A stretch of DNA of 64,000 bases, taken from contig LM655192.1 of the NCBI GenBank assembly GCA_000824825.2, forward strand, positions 37,946 through 101,945, written 5' to 3'. The notes below the pieces were generated by a model. That model was given only the letters and a program-made list of their open reading frames with translations. It had not been told where the DNA came from and made no database searches. The position numbers and the translations under genes are program-made. Shown here in pieces: positions 48,569 through 58,254 of this stretch; the first letter of the stretch is position 1, and every line of letters starts with the position of its first letter. Source of the DNA: Mesorhizobium sp. ORS 3324 (GTDB lineage: Bacteria; Pseudomonadota; Alphaproteobacteria; Rhizobiales; Rhizobiaceae).

Positions 48569-50980
48569 ATGGCCAAAATATCCAGGGCTTCCGGCGACGG
48601 TGTCTTCGCGGTCCTCCCACTGCGCGACATTGTGGTGTTTCCGCATATGATCGTTCCGCTCTTCGTCGGCCGTGAAAAGTCGATCAAGGCGCTGGAAGAA
48701 GTGATGGGTCAGGAAAAGCAGATCCTGCTTGCCACCCAGATGAACGCAGCCGACGACGATCCTCAGCCCGATGCCATTTTCGACATCGGCACGCTCGCCA
48801 ATGTGCTGCAGCTCCTGAAGCTTCCCGACGGCACCGTGAAGGTGCTGGTCGAGGGCGCCTCGCGCGCCAAGATCGTCTCGTTCACCGACCGCGCCGATTT
48901 CCACGAGGCCCGCGCCACGGCGCTGGTCGAGCCGGATGAGGAAGAGGTCGAGATCGAGGCGCTTGCCCGCTCGGTCGTCACCGACTTCGAGAACTACGTC
49001 AAGCTGAACAAGAAGATCTCGCCCGAAGTGGTGGGCGCGGCCAGCCAGATCGACGACTTTTCCAAGCTCGCCGACACGGTTGCCTCGCACCTCGCCATCA
49101 AGATCCCCGAGAAGCAGGAGATGCTCGCCACGCTCTCCGTCAAGGAGCGTCTCGAGAAGGCGATGGGCTTCATGGAAGCCGAGATCTCCGTGCTCCAGGT
49201 GGAGAAGCGCATCCGCTCGCGCGTGAAGCGCCAGATGGAGAAGACGCAGCGCGAGTACTACCTCAACGAGCAGATGAAGGCGATCCAGAAGGAGCTCGGC
49301 GAGGGCGAGGACGGTCGCGACGAGGCCGCCGAGATCGAGGCGCGCATCAAGAAGACCAAGCTTTCCAAGGAGGCCCGCGAGAAGGCGGAGGCCGAGCTGA
49401 AGAAGCTGCGCTCGATGTCGCCGATGTCGGCTGAATCCACCGTCGTACGCAATTATCTCGATTGGCTGCTGTCGATCCCGTGGGGCAAGAACTCCAAGGT
49501 CAAGCATGACCTCGCCTTCGCGCAGGACGTGCTCGACGCGGATCACTTCGGCCTCGACAAGGTCAAGGAGCGCATCGTCGAGTATCTCGCCGTGCAGAGC
49601 CGCCAGAGGAAGATCAAGGGGCCGATCCTGTGCCTCGTCGGTCCGCCCGGCGTCGGCAAGACCTCGCTCGGCAAATCGATCGCCAAGGCGACCGGCCGCG
49701 AATTCATCCGCATGGCGCTCGGCGGCGTGCGTGACGAGGCCGAGATCCGTGGCCACCGGCGGACCTATATCGGCTCGATGCCCGGCAAGGTCATCCAGTC
49801 GATGAAGAAGGCCAAGAAGTCCAACCCGCTCTTCCTGCTCGACGAGATCGACAAGATGGGCCAGGACTTCCGCGGCGATCCGTCGTCGGCCTTGCTCGAG
49901 GTGCTCGATCCGGAGCAGAACTCGACGTTCATGGACCACTACCTCGAGGTCGAGTACGACCTGTCGAGCGTGATGTTCGTGACGACGGCGAACACGCTGA
50001 ACATCCCTGCGCCCCTGATGGACCGCATGGAGATCATCCGTATCGCCGGCTATACCGAGGACGAGAAGATCGAGATCGCCAAGCGGCACCTGATGCCGAA
50101 GGTGATCCGCGATCACGCTCTGCAGCCGAACGAGTTCTCGGTCGGTGAGGACGCGATCCGCGGCATCATCCAGACCTATACGAGGGAAGCCGGCGTGCGC
50201 AGCCTGGAGCGCGAGCTGATGAAGCTCGGACGCAAGGCGGTGACCGAGATCCTGAAGACGAAGAAGAAGACCGTGAAGATCACGGCGGACAATCTCGCCG
50301 ATTATCTCGGCGTTCCGCGCTTCCGCTTCGGTCAGGTCGAGGCCGACGATCAGGTCGGCGTCGTCACCGGTCTCGCTTGGACGGAAGTCGGCGGCGAGTT
50401 GCTGACGGTCGAAGGTGTCATGATGCCCGGCAAGGGCCGCATGACGGTGACCGGCAACCTGCGCGACGTGATGAAGGAATCGATTTCGGCGGCGGCTTCC
50501 TACGTCCGCTCGCGCGCCATCGATTTCGGCATCGAGCCGCCGCTGTTCGACAAGCGCGACATCCACGTCCACGTGCCGGAAGGTGCGACACCCAAGGACG
50601 GTCCGTCGGCCGGCGTTGCGATGGTGACGGCGATCGTCTCGGTGCTCACCGGCATTCCGGTACGTGCGGATGTGGCGATGACCGGCGAGGTGACGCTGCG
50701 CGGCAGGGTACTGCCGATCGGCGGCCTGAAGGAGAAGCTGCTTGCCGCGTTGCGTGGCGGCATCAAGAAGGTGCTGATCCCGGAAGACAACGCCAAGGAT
50801 CTGGCGGAGATTCCGGACAATGTGAAGAACAACATGGAGATCATTCCGGTCTCGCGGGTCGGCGAGGTGCTCAGGCACGCGCTGGTCAGGATGCCGGAGC
50901 CGATCGAATGGGTCGAGCCGGTCAATCCGCCGACTTCGGTGGATGCCGGGGACGAAGCCGGCAAGTCGCTCGCCCATTAG
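48569..50980 (+). CDS. lon: ATP-dependent protease Lon
   Basis: 803 aa from ATG 48569, with AAAGG upstream; an in-frame ATG at 48518 adds 17 residues. N-terminal substrate domain (about 15-210), coiled coil, AAA+ with Walker A GPPGVGKT near residue 357, then the protease domain with the Ser-Lys dyad: Ser near 679 (KDGPSAGVAM) and Lys near 722 (GGLKEK). Possible RpoH -35 at 48403 (CTTGAT) with a poor -10. Confidence 0.97.
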   Translation: MAKISRASGDGVFAVLPLRDIVVFPHMIVPLFVGREKSIKALEEVMGQEKQILLATQMNAADDDPQPDAIFDIGTLANVLQLLKLPDGTVKVLVEGASRAKIVSFTDRADFHEARATALVEPDEEEVEIEALARSVVTDFENYVKLNKKISPEVVGAASQIDDFSKLADTVASHLAIKIPEKQEMLATLSVKERLEKAMGFMEAEISVLQVEKRIRSRVKRQMEKTQREYYLNEQMKAIQKELGEGEDGRDEAAEIEARIKKTKLSKEAREKAEAELKKLRSMSPMSAESTVVRNYLDWLLSIPWGKNSKVKHDLAFAQDVLDADHFGLDKVKERIVEYLAVQSRQRKIKGPILCLVGPPGVGKTSLGKSIAKATGREFIRMALGGVRDEAEIRGHRRTYIGSMPGKVIQSMKKAKKSNPLFLLDEIDKMGQDFRGDPSSALLEVLDPEQNSTFMDHYLEVEYDLSSVMFVTTANTLNIPAPLMDRMEIIRIAGYTEDEKIEIAKRHLMPKVIRDHALQPNEFSVGEDAIRGIIQTYTREAGVRSLERELMKLGRKAVTEILKTKKKTVKITADNLADYLGVPRFRFGQVEADDQVGVVTGLAWTEVGGELLTVEGVMMPGKGRMTVTGNLRDVMKESISAAASYVRSRAIDFGIEPPLFDKRDIHVHVPEGATPKDGPSAGVAMVTAIVSVLTGIPVRADVAMTGEVTLRGRVLPIGGLKEKLLAALRGGIKKVLIPEDNAKDLAEIPDNVKNNMEIIPVSRVGEVLRHALVRMPEPIEWVEPVNPPTSVDAGDEAGKSLAH

Positions 50981-51011
50981 AAATATCTAACATTGCGATG
51001 CACAAAGAGAG

Positions 51012-51036
51012 AGCCGGGCTTCCAGCCCGGCTTTTT
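51012..51036 (+). terminator. terminator after lon
   Basis: AGCCGGGCT / AGCCCGGCT with a 3-base loop and a TTTTT run. Confidence 0.85.
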
Positions 51037-51176
51037 CATGTGAAAAAGCACCGAAAAAGTGGAAAAAAGCCCGGAATTCCGCGGTTTTCGGCTTGGGTTC
51101 CGGAACGCTTCTTTCTAAAGTCCGTTTCCTGCCGGATGAGTCGTAAGTTCCGGTTTTCTCATGGAAGGGAATTTTG

Positions 51177-51449
51177 ATGAACAAGAACGAACTGGTGTCC
51201 GCTGTCGCCGACGCCGCGAGCATTTCGAAGGCTGATGCGCAGTCTGCCGTCGATGCGGTGTTCTCCGTGATCACTGGCGAACTGAAGAAGGGCGGCGATG
51301 TCCGGCTTGTCGGCTTCGGAAATTTCACCGTGTCAAAACGCGCTGCTTCGACCGGCCGCAACCCGCAGACCGGCGCGGAAGTGAAGATTCCGGCGCGCAC
51401 CGTGCCGAAGTTTTCGGCCGGCAAGGGCCTCAAGGACGCGGTCAACTAA
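51177..51449 (+). CDS. hupB: DNA-binding protein HU
   Basis: 90 aa. A nucleoid-associated histone-like dimer. MNKNELVSAVADAASISKADAQ and the arm GFGNFTVSKRAASTGRNPQTGAEVKIPARTVPKF (residues about 46-80) are canonical. TTG 51174 is immediately before ATG 51177; the ATG is preferred. Downstream of lon, as in other alphaproteobacteria. Confidence 0.97.
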   Translation: MNKNELVSAVADAASISKADAQSAVDAVFSVITGELKKGGDVRLVGFGNFTVSKRAASTGRNPQTGAEVKIPARTVPKFSAGKGLKDAVN

Positions 51450-51473
51450 GACCTTTTCTTTTTAAGATCAGAT

Positions 51474-51501
51474 GAGCCGGGCTTGCCCGGCTCTTCTTTT
51501 T
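51474..51501 (+). terminator. terminator after hupB
   Basis: GAGCCGGGC / GCCCGGCTC with a 2-base spacer and TTCTTTTT run. Confidence 0.85.
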
Positions 51502-51529
51502 GGACCGGCTGTCGCCGCGCGGGAACTTT

Positions 51530-51624
51530 AGAGCGGTTCACCGTTTCACCGAAACGGCAAACCATTCTATCCCTTGACGCAATTCCGGACGGAAAACCGC
51601 TTCACACTCTTTCCGGAATCGCTC
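51530..51624. repeat. composite repeat: CCGTTTC/GAAACGG palindrome plus family A copy 4
   Basis: Left block 51530-51567 has CCGTTTC (51542-) / GAAACGG and GGTT/AACC arms. The right block is the family A unit, with GCAATTCC (51579-51586) and GGAATCGC (51615-51622), spacing 28. It ends one base before the stop of the aldo/keto reductase gene. Confidence 0.8.
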
Positions 51625-52647
51625 TTAGGCAGTCGGCGCGTCGGCGCGCATCAGGCCTTCCTGCTTGAGATCGGCCCACAGGGCGGGCGGGATCTTTACG
51701 TCGAGCAGCGCGCGGTTGCTTTCGACCTCGGCTGGCCGCTGGCCGCCAGGGATCACCGACATGACGGAAGGATGCTGCAGCGGGAACTGCAGTGCCGCTT
51801 CGATCAGCCGGACGCCATGGCGCTTGCAGACCGCCTCGATGCGCGCCACGCGCTCGAGCACATGTTGAGGCGCCTCACTGTAGTTGTAGAAAGCGCCGGG
51901 CTTCGGCCCCGTCGCCAGGATGCCGGAATTGTAGGGACCGCCGAGGATGATGCCGATGCCGCGCCTCTCGCAGAGCGGCAGGAAGGATTCTAGCGCCTCC
52001 TGCTCCAGCAGCGTGTAACGGCCGGCCAGCAGGAAGAGGTCGAAGTCGCCGCGCTCGGCGAGCGTCTGGCACACCTGCCATTCGTTGATGCCGCCGCCGA
52101 AGGCCTTGATCACGCCCTGGTCGCGCAGCGAAAGCAGGGCGTAATAGCCGGAGGACATGAATTCCTCGATGCGCCGGTCCGACGCCTCCTTGCTGCCATG
52201 GGTGAAGATGTCGACGTCGTGCACGTACAGGATGTCGATGCGGTCGACGCCGAGGCGCTCCAGCGAAGCCTCGAAGGAGCGCATCACGCCGTCATAGCTG
52301 TAGTCGTAGACTTCCTTGCGCGAGGGCGTCTCGAAGAACTTGCCGATGCCGGTACGCTGGTCGGGCGGGCAGACGCGCAGGAGGCGGCCGACCTTGCTCG
52401 ACAGCACATAGTCGTCACGCTTCTTGCCGTGGAGAAATGGGTTGAGCCGGGTTTCGGAGAGGCCGAGGCCGTAGAGGGGCGCTGTGTCGAAGTAGCGACA
52501 GCCGGTCTTCCAAGCCGCCTCCAGCGTGGCATGGGCATCCTCATCGGAGACGGCGCGGTAGAGATTGCCGAGCGGCGCGGTGCCGAAGCCGAGCTCGGTG
52601 AAGGTGATGCCGCCGTTGCCGGTGCGGTCGAAATGCCGTGTCTTCAT
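51625..52647 (-). CDS. aldo/keto reductase, D-threo-aldose (L-fucose) dehydrogenase type
   Basis: 340 aa. AKR tetrad: Asp/Tyr in FDTAPLYGLG, Lys in SSKVGR, His in YVHDVD. The insertion LSETRLNPFLHGKKRDDYV and RIDILYVHDVDIFTHG are typical of the fucose/D-threo-aldose dehydrogenase and pyridoxal dehydrogenase subgroup. Neighbours FucU, ABC importer and kinase favour sugar oxidation. Divergent from the SIS gene. Confidence 0.87.
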   Translation of the reverse strand: MKTRHFDRTGNGGITFTELGFGTAPLGNLYRAVSDEDAHATLEAAWKTGCRYFDTAPLYGLGLSETRLNPFLHGKKRDDYVLSSKVGRLLRVCPPDQRTGIGKFFETPSRKEVYDYSYDGVMRSFEASLERLGVDRIDILYVHDVDIFTHGSKEASDRRIEEFMSSGYYALLSLRDQGVIKAFGGGINEWQVCQTLAERGDFDLFLLAGRYTLLEQEALESFLPLCERRGIGIILGGPYNSGILATGPKPGAFYNYSEAPQHVLERVARIEAVCKRHGVRLIEAALQFPLQHPSVMSVIPGGQRPAEVESNRALLDVKIPPALWADLKQEGLMRADAPTA

Positions 52648-52832
52648 ATTCTCAAATGTCCCGGATCGTTTTGTCTGACATGACACTATCACGCCGGTGG
52701 CACAGCAAAAGCGCCGAGGCTCGTTGGACACGAATTTTCGCGGTGATAGCATGAACAAAAACAAGTGTTTCGCGGCAGAGGCGATCGCGGATCCGCATGC
52801 CTGTTCAGCCCTCGGCGCGGAGGTGAATTGTG

Positions 52833-53399
52833 ATGACGCAAGCCGGACCGCAGATGTTCGAGACCGCGCTGGATGAGCTTGGCGCCGTGGTCAGCCGCAT
52901 CGATGATGGCCGTATCGACGCAGGCTGCAAAATGCTTGCCGGGGCCGGCAAGATCGTCGCCTATGGCTGCGGCCGCGAAGCGCTGCAGGTCAAAGGCTTC
53001 GCCATGCGGCTCTATCATCTCGGCCTGCCGGTTTCGGTTGTCGGCGACATGACCACGCCACCGCTAGGGCAGGGCGATGTCTTGCTTGCGAGCTCCGGGC
53101 CGGGCGAGACCAGCACCGTGCTCACCTTGATGCGCGTTGCCCGCGAGGCTGGCGCCAAGGTGCTGCTGCTCACCGCCGAACCGGCAGGCAGCGCGGCGAA
53201 GCTCGCCGACTTCACGCTGCTCGTTCCGGCGCAGACCATGGCCAGCGATCAGGGCGCCGCCAGAACCTCTGTGCTGCCGATGGGCTCGCTGTTCGAGGGC
53301 GCGCTTTTCCTGCTGTTCGAAGTGATGGTGCTGAAGCTCAAGGCGCTCACCGGAGCGACGCCGGAAGCCATGCGCGCCCGTCACACCAATATGGAGTAA
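52833..53399 (+). CDS. SIS-domain sugar isomerase (6-phospho-3-hexuloisomerase-like)
   Basis: 188 aa. A single SIS domain: YGCGREALQVKGFAMRLYHLG, then ASSGPGETSTVLTLMRVAREAGA and LTAEPAGSAAKLADFTLLV. Similar to PHI/HxlB. GTG 52830 or ATG 52833 are both possible after GGAGG. Precedes the creatininase-like gene by 6 bp. Role in the sugar pathway is inferred from context. Confidence 0.85.
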   Translation: MTQAGPQMFETALDELGAVVSRIDDGRIDAGCKMLAGAGKIVAYGCGREALQVKGFAMRLYHLGLPVSVVGDMTTPPLGQGDVLLASSGPGETSTVLTLMRVAREAGAKVLLLTAEPAGSAAKLADFTLLVPAQTMASDQGAARTSVLPMGSLFEGALFLLFEVMVLKLKALTGATPEAMRARHTNME

Positions 53400-53405
53400 G
53401 GGCTA

Positions 53406-54149
53406 ATGCGCTACGAACTGATGCTGCCGCACCAGATCCGCAAGGCGATCGAGGAGAACTGGCCGGTGGCGCTGCCGCTCGGCGTGCTCGAATATCACGG
53501 CGAGCACATGGCGGTCGGCATGGACACGCTGGCCGTGACCAAGACGCTGGAACTCTTCGAAAAGGAGAGCGACATCGTCATCCTGCCGGCCTTCTACTAC
53601 GGCGCGGCGAGCTATGCCGTGGAACCGCCGGAAGGCAACGGCTCGGTGCAGGTCGGCGGTCCGGTGCTGGCGCCTTTCGCGGAAGAGCTGTTCTACGGAC
53701 TGCTGCGCATCGGCTTCCGCAACATCCACGCCATCATCCATCACCAGACCGAGAATTTCGTCGCCGGCATGCCGACCGATCTCGCCTTCAAGACCGCCGG
53801 CCGACAGGCGATCTTCCGCTTCCTGGAAAAGGAGCGCGGCGAGGGCTGGTGGGGCTCCGACAAGATGGCCGACTATTATGCTGGCCATGCCCAGGGCGAG
53901 AACGTCTTCAACTGGGTGCAGGTGCATCCGCTGATGCCCGCTGCCATCAACGGCAAGTACCCGTTCGACCACGCCGGCATCGGCGAGACATCGCTGATGC
54001 TGGCGCTATGCCCCGAGGCGGTGGATGCAGCCCATTTCGTGGACAACAAGGGCTGGTACACGAAGAGCGCGCCGGAGGCTTCGGCCGAACTGGGGGAAAA
54101 GGGCGTGGCGATGGTCCTCGAACACTTGCGGGCGATATTGGTGCGCTAG
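53406..54149 (+). CDS. creatininase-family hydrolase
   Basis: 247 aa. Metal-binding motifs EYHGEHM, GMDT, HHQTEN and HAGIGETS are present (the usual form of the last is HAG..ETS). The family contains creatinine amidohydrolase and many uncharacterised relatives in sugar and cofactor pathways; with sugar genes on both sides, creatinine is not a likely substrate. Confidence 0.85.
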   Translation: MRYELMLPHQIRKAIEENWPVALPLGVLEYHGEHMAVGMDTLAVTKTLELFEKESDIVILPAFYYGAASYAVEPPEGNGSVQVGGPVLAPFAEELFYGLLRIGFRNIHAIIHHQTENFVAGMPTDLAFKTAGRQAIFRFLEKERGEGWWGSDKMADYYAGHAQGENVFNWVQVHPLMPAAINGKYPFDHAGIGETSLMLALCPEAVDAAHFVDNKGWYTKSAPEASAELGEKGVAMVLEHLRAILVR

Positions 54150-54160
54150 CGGGGCAGTCC

Positions 54161-54183
54161 CCTTCTCCCACAAGGGGAGAAGG
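54161..54183. terminator. hairpin between convergent creatininase and permease genes
   Basis: CCTTCTCCC / GGGAGAAGG, a perfect 9-bp stem around ACAAG. This sequence is a common interspersed palindrome in rhizobia, I believe, and could serve as a bidirectional terminator. Confidence 0.5.
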
Positions 54184-54196
54184 AGAGATCGGCGGC

Positions 54197-55114
54197 CTAC
54201 TTCACCGAGCCCGCCGTCATGCCCATGATGAGGTAACGTTCGAGCGCGATGCCGATGATCGCCAGCGGGGTGATCGCCGCCGTGGCAAGGGCGGCCATCG
54301 ACCACCAGTTGATGCCTTGCGAACCGGTTTGGCTCGCCACCATGACAGGGATCGTCTTGGCGTCCGTCGAGGTGAGCAGAGCAGCGAAGAAATACTCGTT
54401 CCAGCAGAGCACCATCGCCAGGATGAAGGCTGCGACCATGCCGGGAAGCGCGATCGGCATTACGATGCGGAAGAAGGCGCCCCAGATGGTCAGGCCGTCG
54501 ACGAGGGCTGCCTCCTCGAGCTCGACGGGAATGGAATTGAACTGGTCGCGCATGATCCAGATGACGATCGGCAGCACCATCAGCGTGTAGAGCAGCACGA
54601 GGCCGATGCGGGTGTCGAGCAGGGCCACTTCCCGGTAGAGCACCAGGAAGGGCAGCGCCAGCACGACGGGCGGCAGGATGAGCTGCGACAGGAAGAAGAA
54701 GGAGATGTCCTCGTTCTTGAACCAGGCGAAGTGATAGCGGTAGCGGGTCAGGCCATAGGCGGCGAGGCTGCCGATGATGATGGCTAGGCTCGACGCGCCG
54801 ACTGACGTGATGACGGAGTTCATGAAGCGCTTGAGGAACTCGTCGCGCACCGTCGATGTCTCAAAGATCGAGTCCGGCGACAGCCCGAGCGAACGCCAGC
54901 CTTTCCAGTCGGGCTGGAAGTCGACGAAGGGGATGAGGTGGCCTTGCGTCACGTCGACCGCCGATTTGAACGACGTGGTGATCGTCCAGTAGATCGGGAA
55001 CAGGCAGACGAAGGACCAGAACACCAGCGCGCCGTAGATGAAGACGCGGCTGGTGATGAAGGCCGCCGGCGAGCGGATTTCGGAAACGGTGTATTCGGTG
55101 GTTTGGACGCTCAT
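54197..55114 (-). CDS. sugar ABC transporter permease (MalG/UgpE type)
   Basis: 305 aa from ATG 55114. Six membrane helices; the EAA loop is EEAALVDGLTIWGAFFRIVMPIALPG. An insertion after helix 1 (about 58-100) forms an extended periplasmic loop. Translation of the upstream permease frame continues 8 bp before. Third gene of the minus-strand importer operon. Confidence 0.93.
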   Translation of the reverse strand: MSVQTTEYTVSEIRSPAAFITSRVFIYGALVFWSFVCLFPIYWTITTSFKSAVDVTQGHLIPFVDFQPDWKGWRSLGLSPDSIFETSTVRDEFLKRFMNSVITSVGASSLAIIIGSLAAYGLTRYRYHFAWFKNEDISFFFLSQLILPPVVLALPFLVLYREVALLDTRIGLVLLYTLMVLPIVIWIMRDQFNSIPVELEEAALVDGLTIWGAFFRIVMPIALPGMVAAFILAMVLCWNEYFFAALLTSTDAKTIPVMVASQTGSQGINWWSMAALATAAITPLAIIGIALERYLIMGMTAGSVK

Positions 55115-55122
55115 GATGCCGC

Positions 55123-56244
55123 TCAGTTCACGTTGCGCACGAAACGGCTGGCGATCTTCAGCAGCCAGGTGACGAACACGACGATGATGATCAGATAGAC
55201 CATGGCGAGCATGGTGCCGTAGCCGACATTCGAGCGGTCGCGATACTCGCGGTAGATGAAGCTCGAGACCGAGTCCGTGGCGCCGCCGGGGCCTCCGGAC
55301 GTCACAGTGATGATAATATCGGCAAGCTTGAGCTTGAAGATGATGCGCAGGATCACCGCCGTCAGCGACACCGGCAGCATCAGCGGGAAGGTGACCTGCC
55401 AGAAGGTCTGCCACGTGGTCGCGCCGTCGACGCGCGCCGCCTCGATCACCTCGCGCGACATGGCCTGCAGACCGGCAAGCAGCATGATCATCATGAACGG
55501 AATGAAGGTCCAGGCGTCGAGCACCATGATCGAGATGCGGGCGGTGATCGGGTTGGAGAAGAAGGCAGGATTGTCCCAGCCGAGATGACGCGCCAGCGTC
55601 GAAGCCGGTCCGAACCGGTATTCCATCAGCGACTTGCCGACCATCCAGGAGACTGCGACCGGCGACAGCATCAGCGGCAGCAGGAAGACCACGCGGAAGA
55701 ATTTTCTGGCGCGGATCTGCGCATTGAGCAGCAGCGCCAGTCCGAAGGCGATGACATATTCCACCAGCACCGCCAGCACGTAGAGCACCATGTTGAACAG
55801 CGCGTTGCGGTAATAGGGGTCGCCCAGCATCTCCCAGAAATTGTCGAGCCCGTTGAACCTGCGGCCGGCGAAGGAGCTCAGGTTCCAGTCGGTCAGCGCG
55901 ATGTAGAAGCCGAACAGCGTCGGGAAGATCACCATGGCGATGGTGAAGAGCAGCGCCGGCAGCAGGAACAGCGCGCGCTGGCCGTCCTCGCCGCGTGTCA
56001 GGACCTGCCAGGCGCCGAGCGCCACGCCCCACAGCACATAGGCATAGACCACGGGACGCCAAGTATAGAAGCCAATCGTGTCGACCTCGGTCTTGTAGAG
56101 GATCTGCATCACGATCAGCGCCAGCAGGCCGAGTGTCGCGGCAATCATCAGGGCCCAGCCGAGGCGCCTGCGGCCAGGCGGGATCAGATCGGTTGCCGTG
56201 GAATTTGCCGGCCACGCATTCGCGGTCGAAGTCTGCTCAGCCAC
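55123..56244 (-). CDS. sugar ABC transporter permease (MalF/UgpA type) with extended N-terminus
   Basis: 373 aa. The N-terminal 90 residues carry two extra helices (about 30-50 and 62-80), so it has eight. EAA loop IEAARVDGATTWQTFWQVTFPLMLP. It lies between SBP and MalG-type permease. Confidence 0.93.
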   Translation of the reverse strand: MAEQTSTANAWPANSTATDLIPPGRRRLGWALMIAATLGLLALIVMQILYKTEVDTIGFYTWRPVVYAYVLWGVALGAWQVLTRGEDGQRALFLLPALLFTIAMVIFPTLFGFYIALTDWNLSSFAGRRFNGLDNFWEMLGDPYYRNALFNMVLYVLAVLVEYVIAFGLALLLNAQIRARKFFRVVFLLPLMLSPVAVSWMVGKSLMEYRFGPASTLARHLGWDNPAFFSNPITARISIMVLDAWTFIPFMMIMLLAGLQAMSREVIEAARVDGATTWQTFWQVTFPLMLPVSLTAVILRIIFKLKLADIIITVTSGGPGGATDSVSSFIYREYRDRSNVGYGTMLAMVYLIIIVVFVTWLLKIASRFVRNVN

Positions 56245-56260
56245 GCCTCTTGCCTCTACC

Positions 56261-56318
56261 TTTTTGTTTGACGCAATTCCGGACGGAAAACCGCTTCACA
56301 CTTTTCCTGGAATTGCTC
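56261..56318. repeat. dispersed palindromic repeat, family A copy 5
   Basis: GCAATTCC at 56273-56280 and GGAATTGC at 56309-56316, spacing 28. Inside the importer operon between the binding protein and the first permease. Confidence 0.85.
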
Positions 56319-56352
56319 CAATTCCGAATGACCGGCCGGAGCCGGTCAACAT

Positions 56353-56383
56353 GCGGCCCGGCGACGAGGTGTCGCCGGGCCGC
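56353..56383 (-). promoter_or_regulatory. 13-bp perfect stem-loop after the binding-protein gene
   Basis: Left arm 56353-56365 and right arm 56371-56383 are perfectly complementary with a 5-base loop. On the minus strand no T run follows, so it is more likely an mRNA 3'-end stabiliser or attenuator that lets binding-protein mRNA exceed permease mRNA. Confidence 0.65.
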
Positions 56384-56402
56384 GACTTTTTCCTGAAACA
56401 GC

Positions 56403-58079
56403 CTACATGCCGAGCGAGGCTTTGTAGAGCTTGATCTGGTTCTCGCGGCCGATCTGGTCGGTCAGCTTCTCCCAGGCGGCGGCGATGGCATCGGCGCCTT
56501 CCTGCGCCTTCATCTTGCCGGCGAAGGTGTTGGCCAGGATGTCCTCGGCGGCGCTGTAGTACTGGAAGATGCCGGGGATACGCGGCTCGATCGCAGCGTT
56601 CGGATGGTTGTAGGAGTCTCCCTCCGACTTCAGATACGAGGTGATGAAGGCCTCGTCATAGCCCGCCGCCACCCATTCCGGGATGTTGAAATGGGAGTTG
56701 CGGTAGGGCTGGAAGCCTGAAGGATAGGCCGCGCACCACAGCGACAGATCCTTGCCGCCGAGATGGGCTGCCGCCGACCAGGCCGCCTTCTTCTTCTTCT
56801 CGTCGCTGTCGACGCGGGCCATGACATAGACGCCCCAGCCGAGATAGGCGCAGTTCGGCGCATAGTTCGGACCGCTGGCGAGCTTGTCCCACTTGCCGGT
56901 CTTCGAGTTGTAGACGTCGTCCGAGCCCGGCAGGATCGAGAAGCCGGTGACGTCGCCGATGACCGACGAGTCGTTGGTCTTGACGTTGGAGCCGATATCG
57001 CCCCACCAGGGGATCATCGAGCCGGTGCCGGCCAGGAACTGCTGGAAGCCGGTGGTGTTCGGATCGGCGTTGATCTGGTCCGGCGGCTCCGAGGGCAGGG
57101 CGTCGATCACGTCCTGGATCGCGCGCACCCAAGCGGGGTTGTTGATGCGCGGCTTCATCGTGTCGGCATCGAACAGCCAGGCCTTGTCGTCAGGATGCTT
57201 GGCATAGGCTGAGGCGCGGCTGCCGAGGAAGTAGAAGCCGAAGCCGCCCCAGGGCTTGGGCGCATCGAGATAGCCGTAGACGTCCTGGCCCTTGAACTTC
57301 TTGCCCTTGAGGAACTTGGTGACGGCCTGGACCTGCTGCCAGGTTTTCGGCACGCCCCATTCCGCCAGACCGGCCTTGTCTCCGGTATCGGCCTTCCACG
57401 CTGCGGCGAGATCCGCGTCTGAGAAGACGTCGGTGCGATAGTTGAAGTTGTGCGTGTCGCCGTCGATGGTGACGCGGTACTGCTTGCCGTTCCAGGTGCC
57501 GACAGGGGGCTTCAGGTAGTTGACGAGATCGTCCATGTCGATCTGCTTCTTGACCCAGTCGGGCATCTCCGAGGTGAGGCCCTTGCCGCAGACATCGCCT
57601 TCGAAGGGCGCGCCCATCTCGATGATGTCGAAGTCGACGGTCTTGGTTGCGATAGACTGCTGCAGTCGGGCGTTGTAGTCGGCCTGGGCGAGGTCGATCC
57701 AGCTGATCTTGGCGCCGGTATAGGCCTCCCACGGCTTCAGGAAGCCGCGGAACAGCACGTTGTGAAGGTTCTGGTTGTTGAGGCCCATGAAGGTGAGCTG
57801 AACGCCGGCGAACTCACCTTCCTTGACATTGGCCTTGGTTGCTCCCAGGCAAAGCTCACCGACTTTCTGGAAGTCGGCATCCGTCGGCTGGCCTTTGCCG
57901 ACGCCCGGGATCTGCAGGATTTTCGCGCGCAGATCATCTGCGGCGGCGGCCGGCTTCGTCAGCGCGCCGAGCCCGGCGCCGGACGCCGCGGCGAGTGCTG
58001 CCATGCTGGCCGCGCCCTTCAAGACATCGCGGCGGGTCGCCCCGGCGCGCACCAGTTTTTCGTAAAGATCGACTCTCAT
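56403..58079 (-). CDS. sugar ABC transporter substrate-binding protein, Tat-exported
   Basis: 558 aa, longer than the usual 420. The leader includes TRRDVLKGAASMAALAAASG, matching the Tat consensus, cleavage near residue 47 (AAAADD). The extracellular binding family 1 fold is visible (FEGDVCGKGLTSEMP; YFLGSRASAYAKHPDDKAW; GSMIPWWGD; LSLWCAAYPSGFQPYRNSH). The substrate cannot be named. First gene of the minus operon. Confidence 0.92.
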   Translation of the reverse strand: MRVDLYEKLVRAGATRRDVLKGAASMAALAAASGAGLGALTKPAAAADDLRAKILQIPGVGKGQPTDADFQKVGELCLGATKANVKEGEFAGVQLTFMGLNNQNLHNVLFRGFLKPWEAYTGAKISWIDLAQADYNARLQQSIATKTVDFDIIEMGAPFEGDVCGKGLTSEMPDWVKKQIDMDDLVNYLKPPVGTWNGKQYRVTIDGDTHNFNYRTDVFSDADLAAAWKADTGDKAGLAEWGVPKTWQQVQAVTKFLKGKKFKGQDVYGYLDAPKPWGGFGFYFLGSRASAYAKHPDDKAWLFDADTMKPRINNPAWVRAIQDVIDALPSEPPDQINADPNTTGFQQFLAGTGSMIPWWGDIGSNVKTNDSSVIGDVTGFSILPGSDDVYNSKTGKWDKLASGPNYAPNCAYLGWGVYVMARVDSDEKKKKAAWSAAAHLGGKDLSLWCAAYPSGFQPYRNSHFNIPEWVAAGYDEAFITSYLKSEGDSYNHPNAAIEPRIPGIFQYYSAAEDILANTFAGKMKAQEGADAIAAAWEKLTDQIGRENQIKLYKASLGM

Positions 58080-58254
58080 CGCAAGGTTCCTCCCAGAACT
58101 TCAGTCGTGAATTGATTTTGCCAATCTCTCGGACGCCGAAACGTCTGCGGTTCTCCTATACCATAGGTGGACGTGGGACCCCACCCTGCGTCGCCTGGAG
58201 CTCCGATTTCCGGGATTAGGACCGGCTGTCGGATTGGCACTCGCCACTATTCGC

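Noticed and set aside
54197-56215. possible fused double permease of 672 codons
   Set aside because: The upstream half is an out-of-frame reading of the MalF-type permease; the MalG-type gene starts at 55114 with its own ATG.
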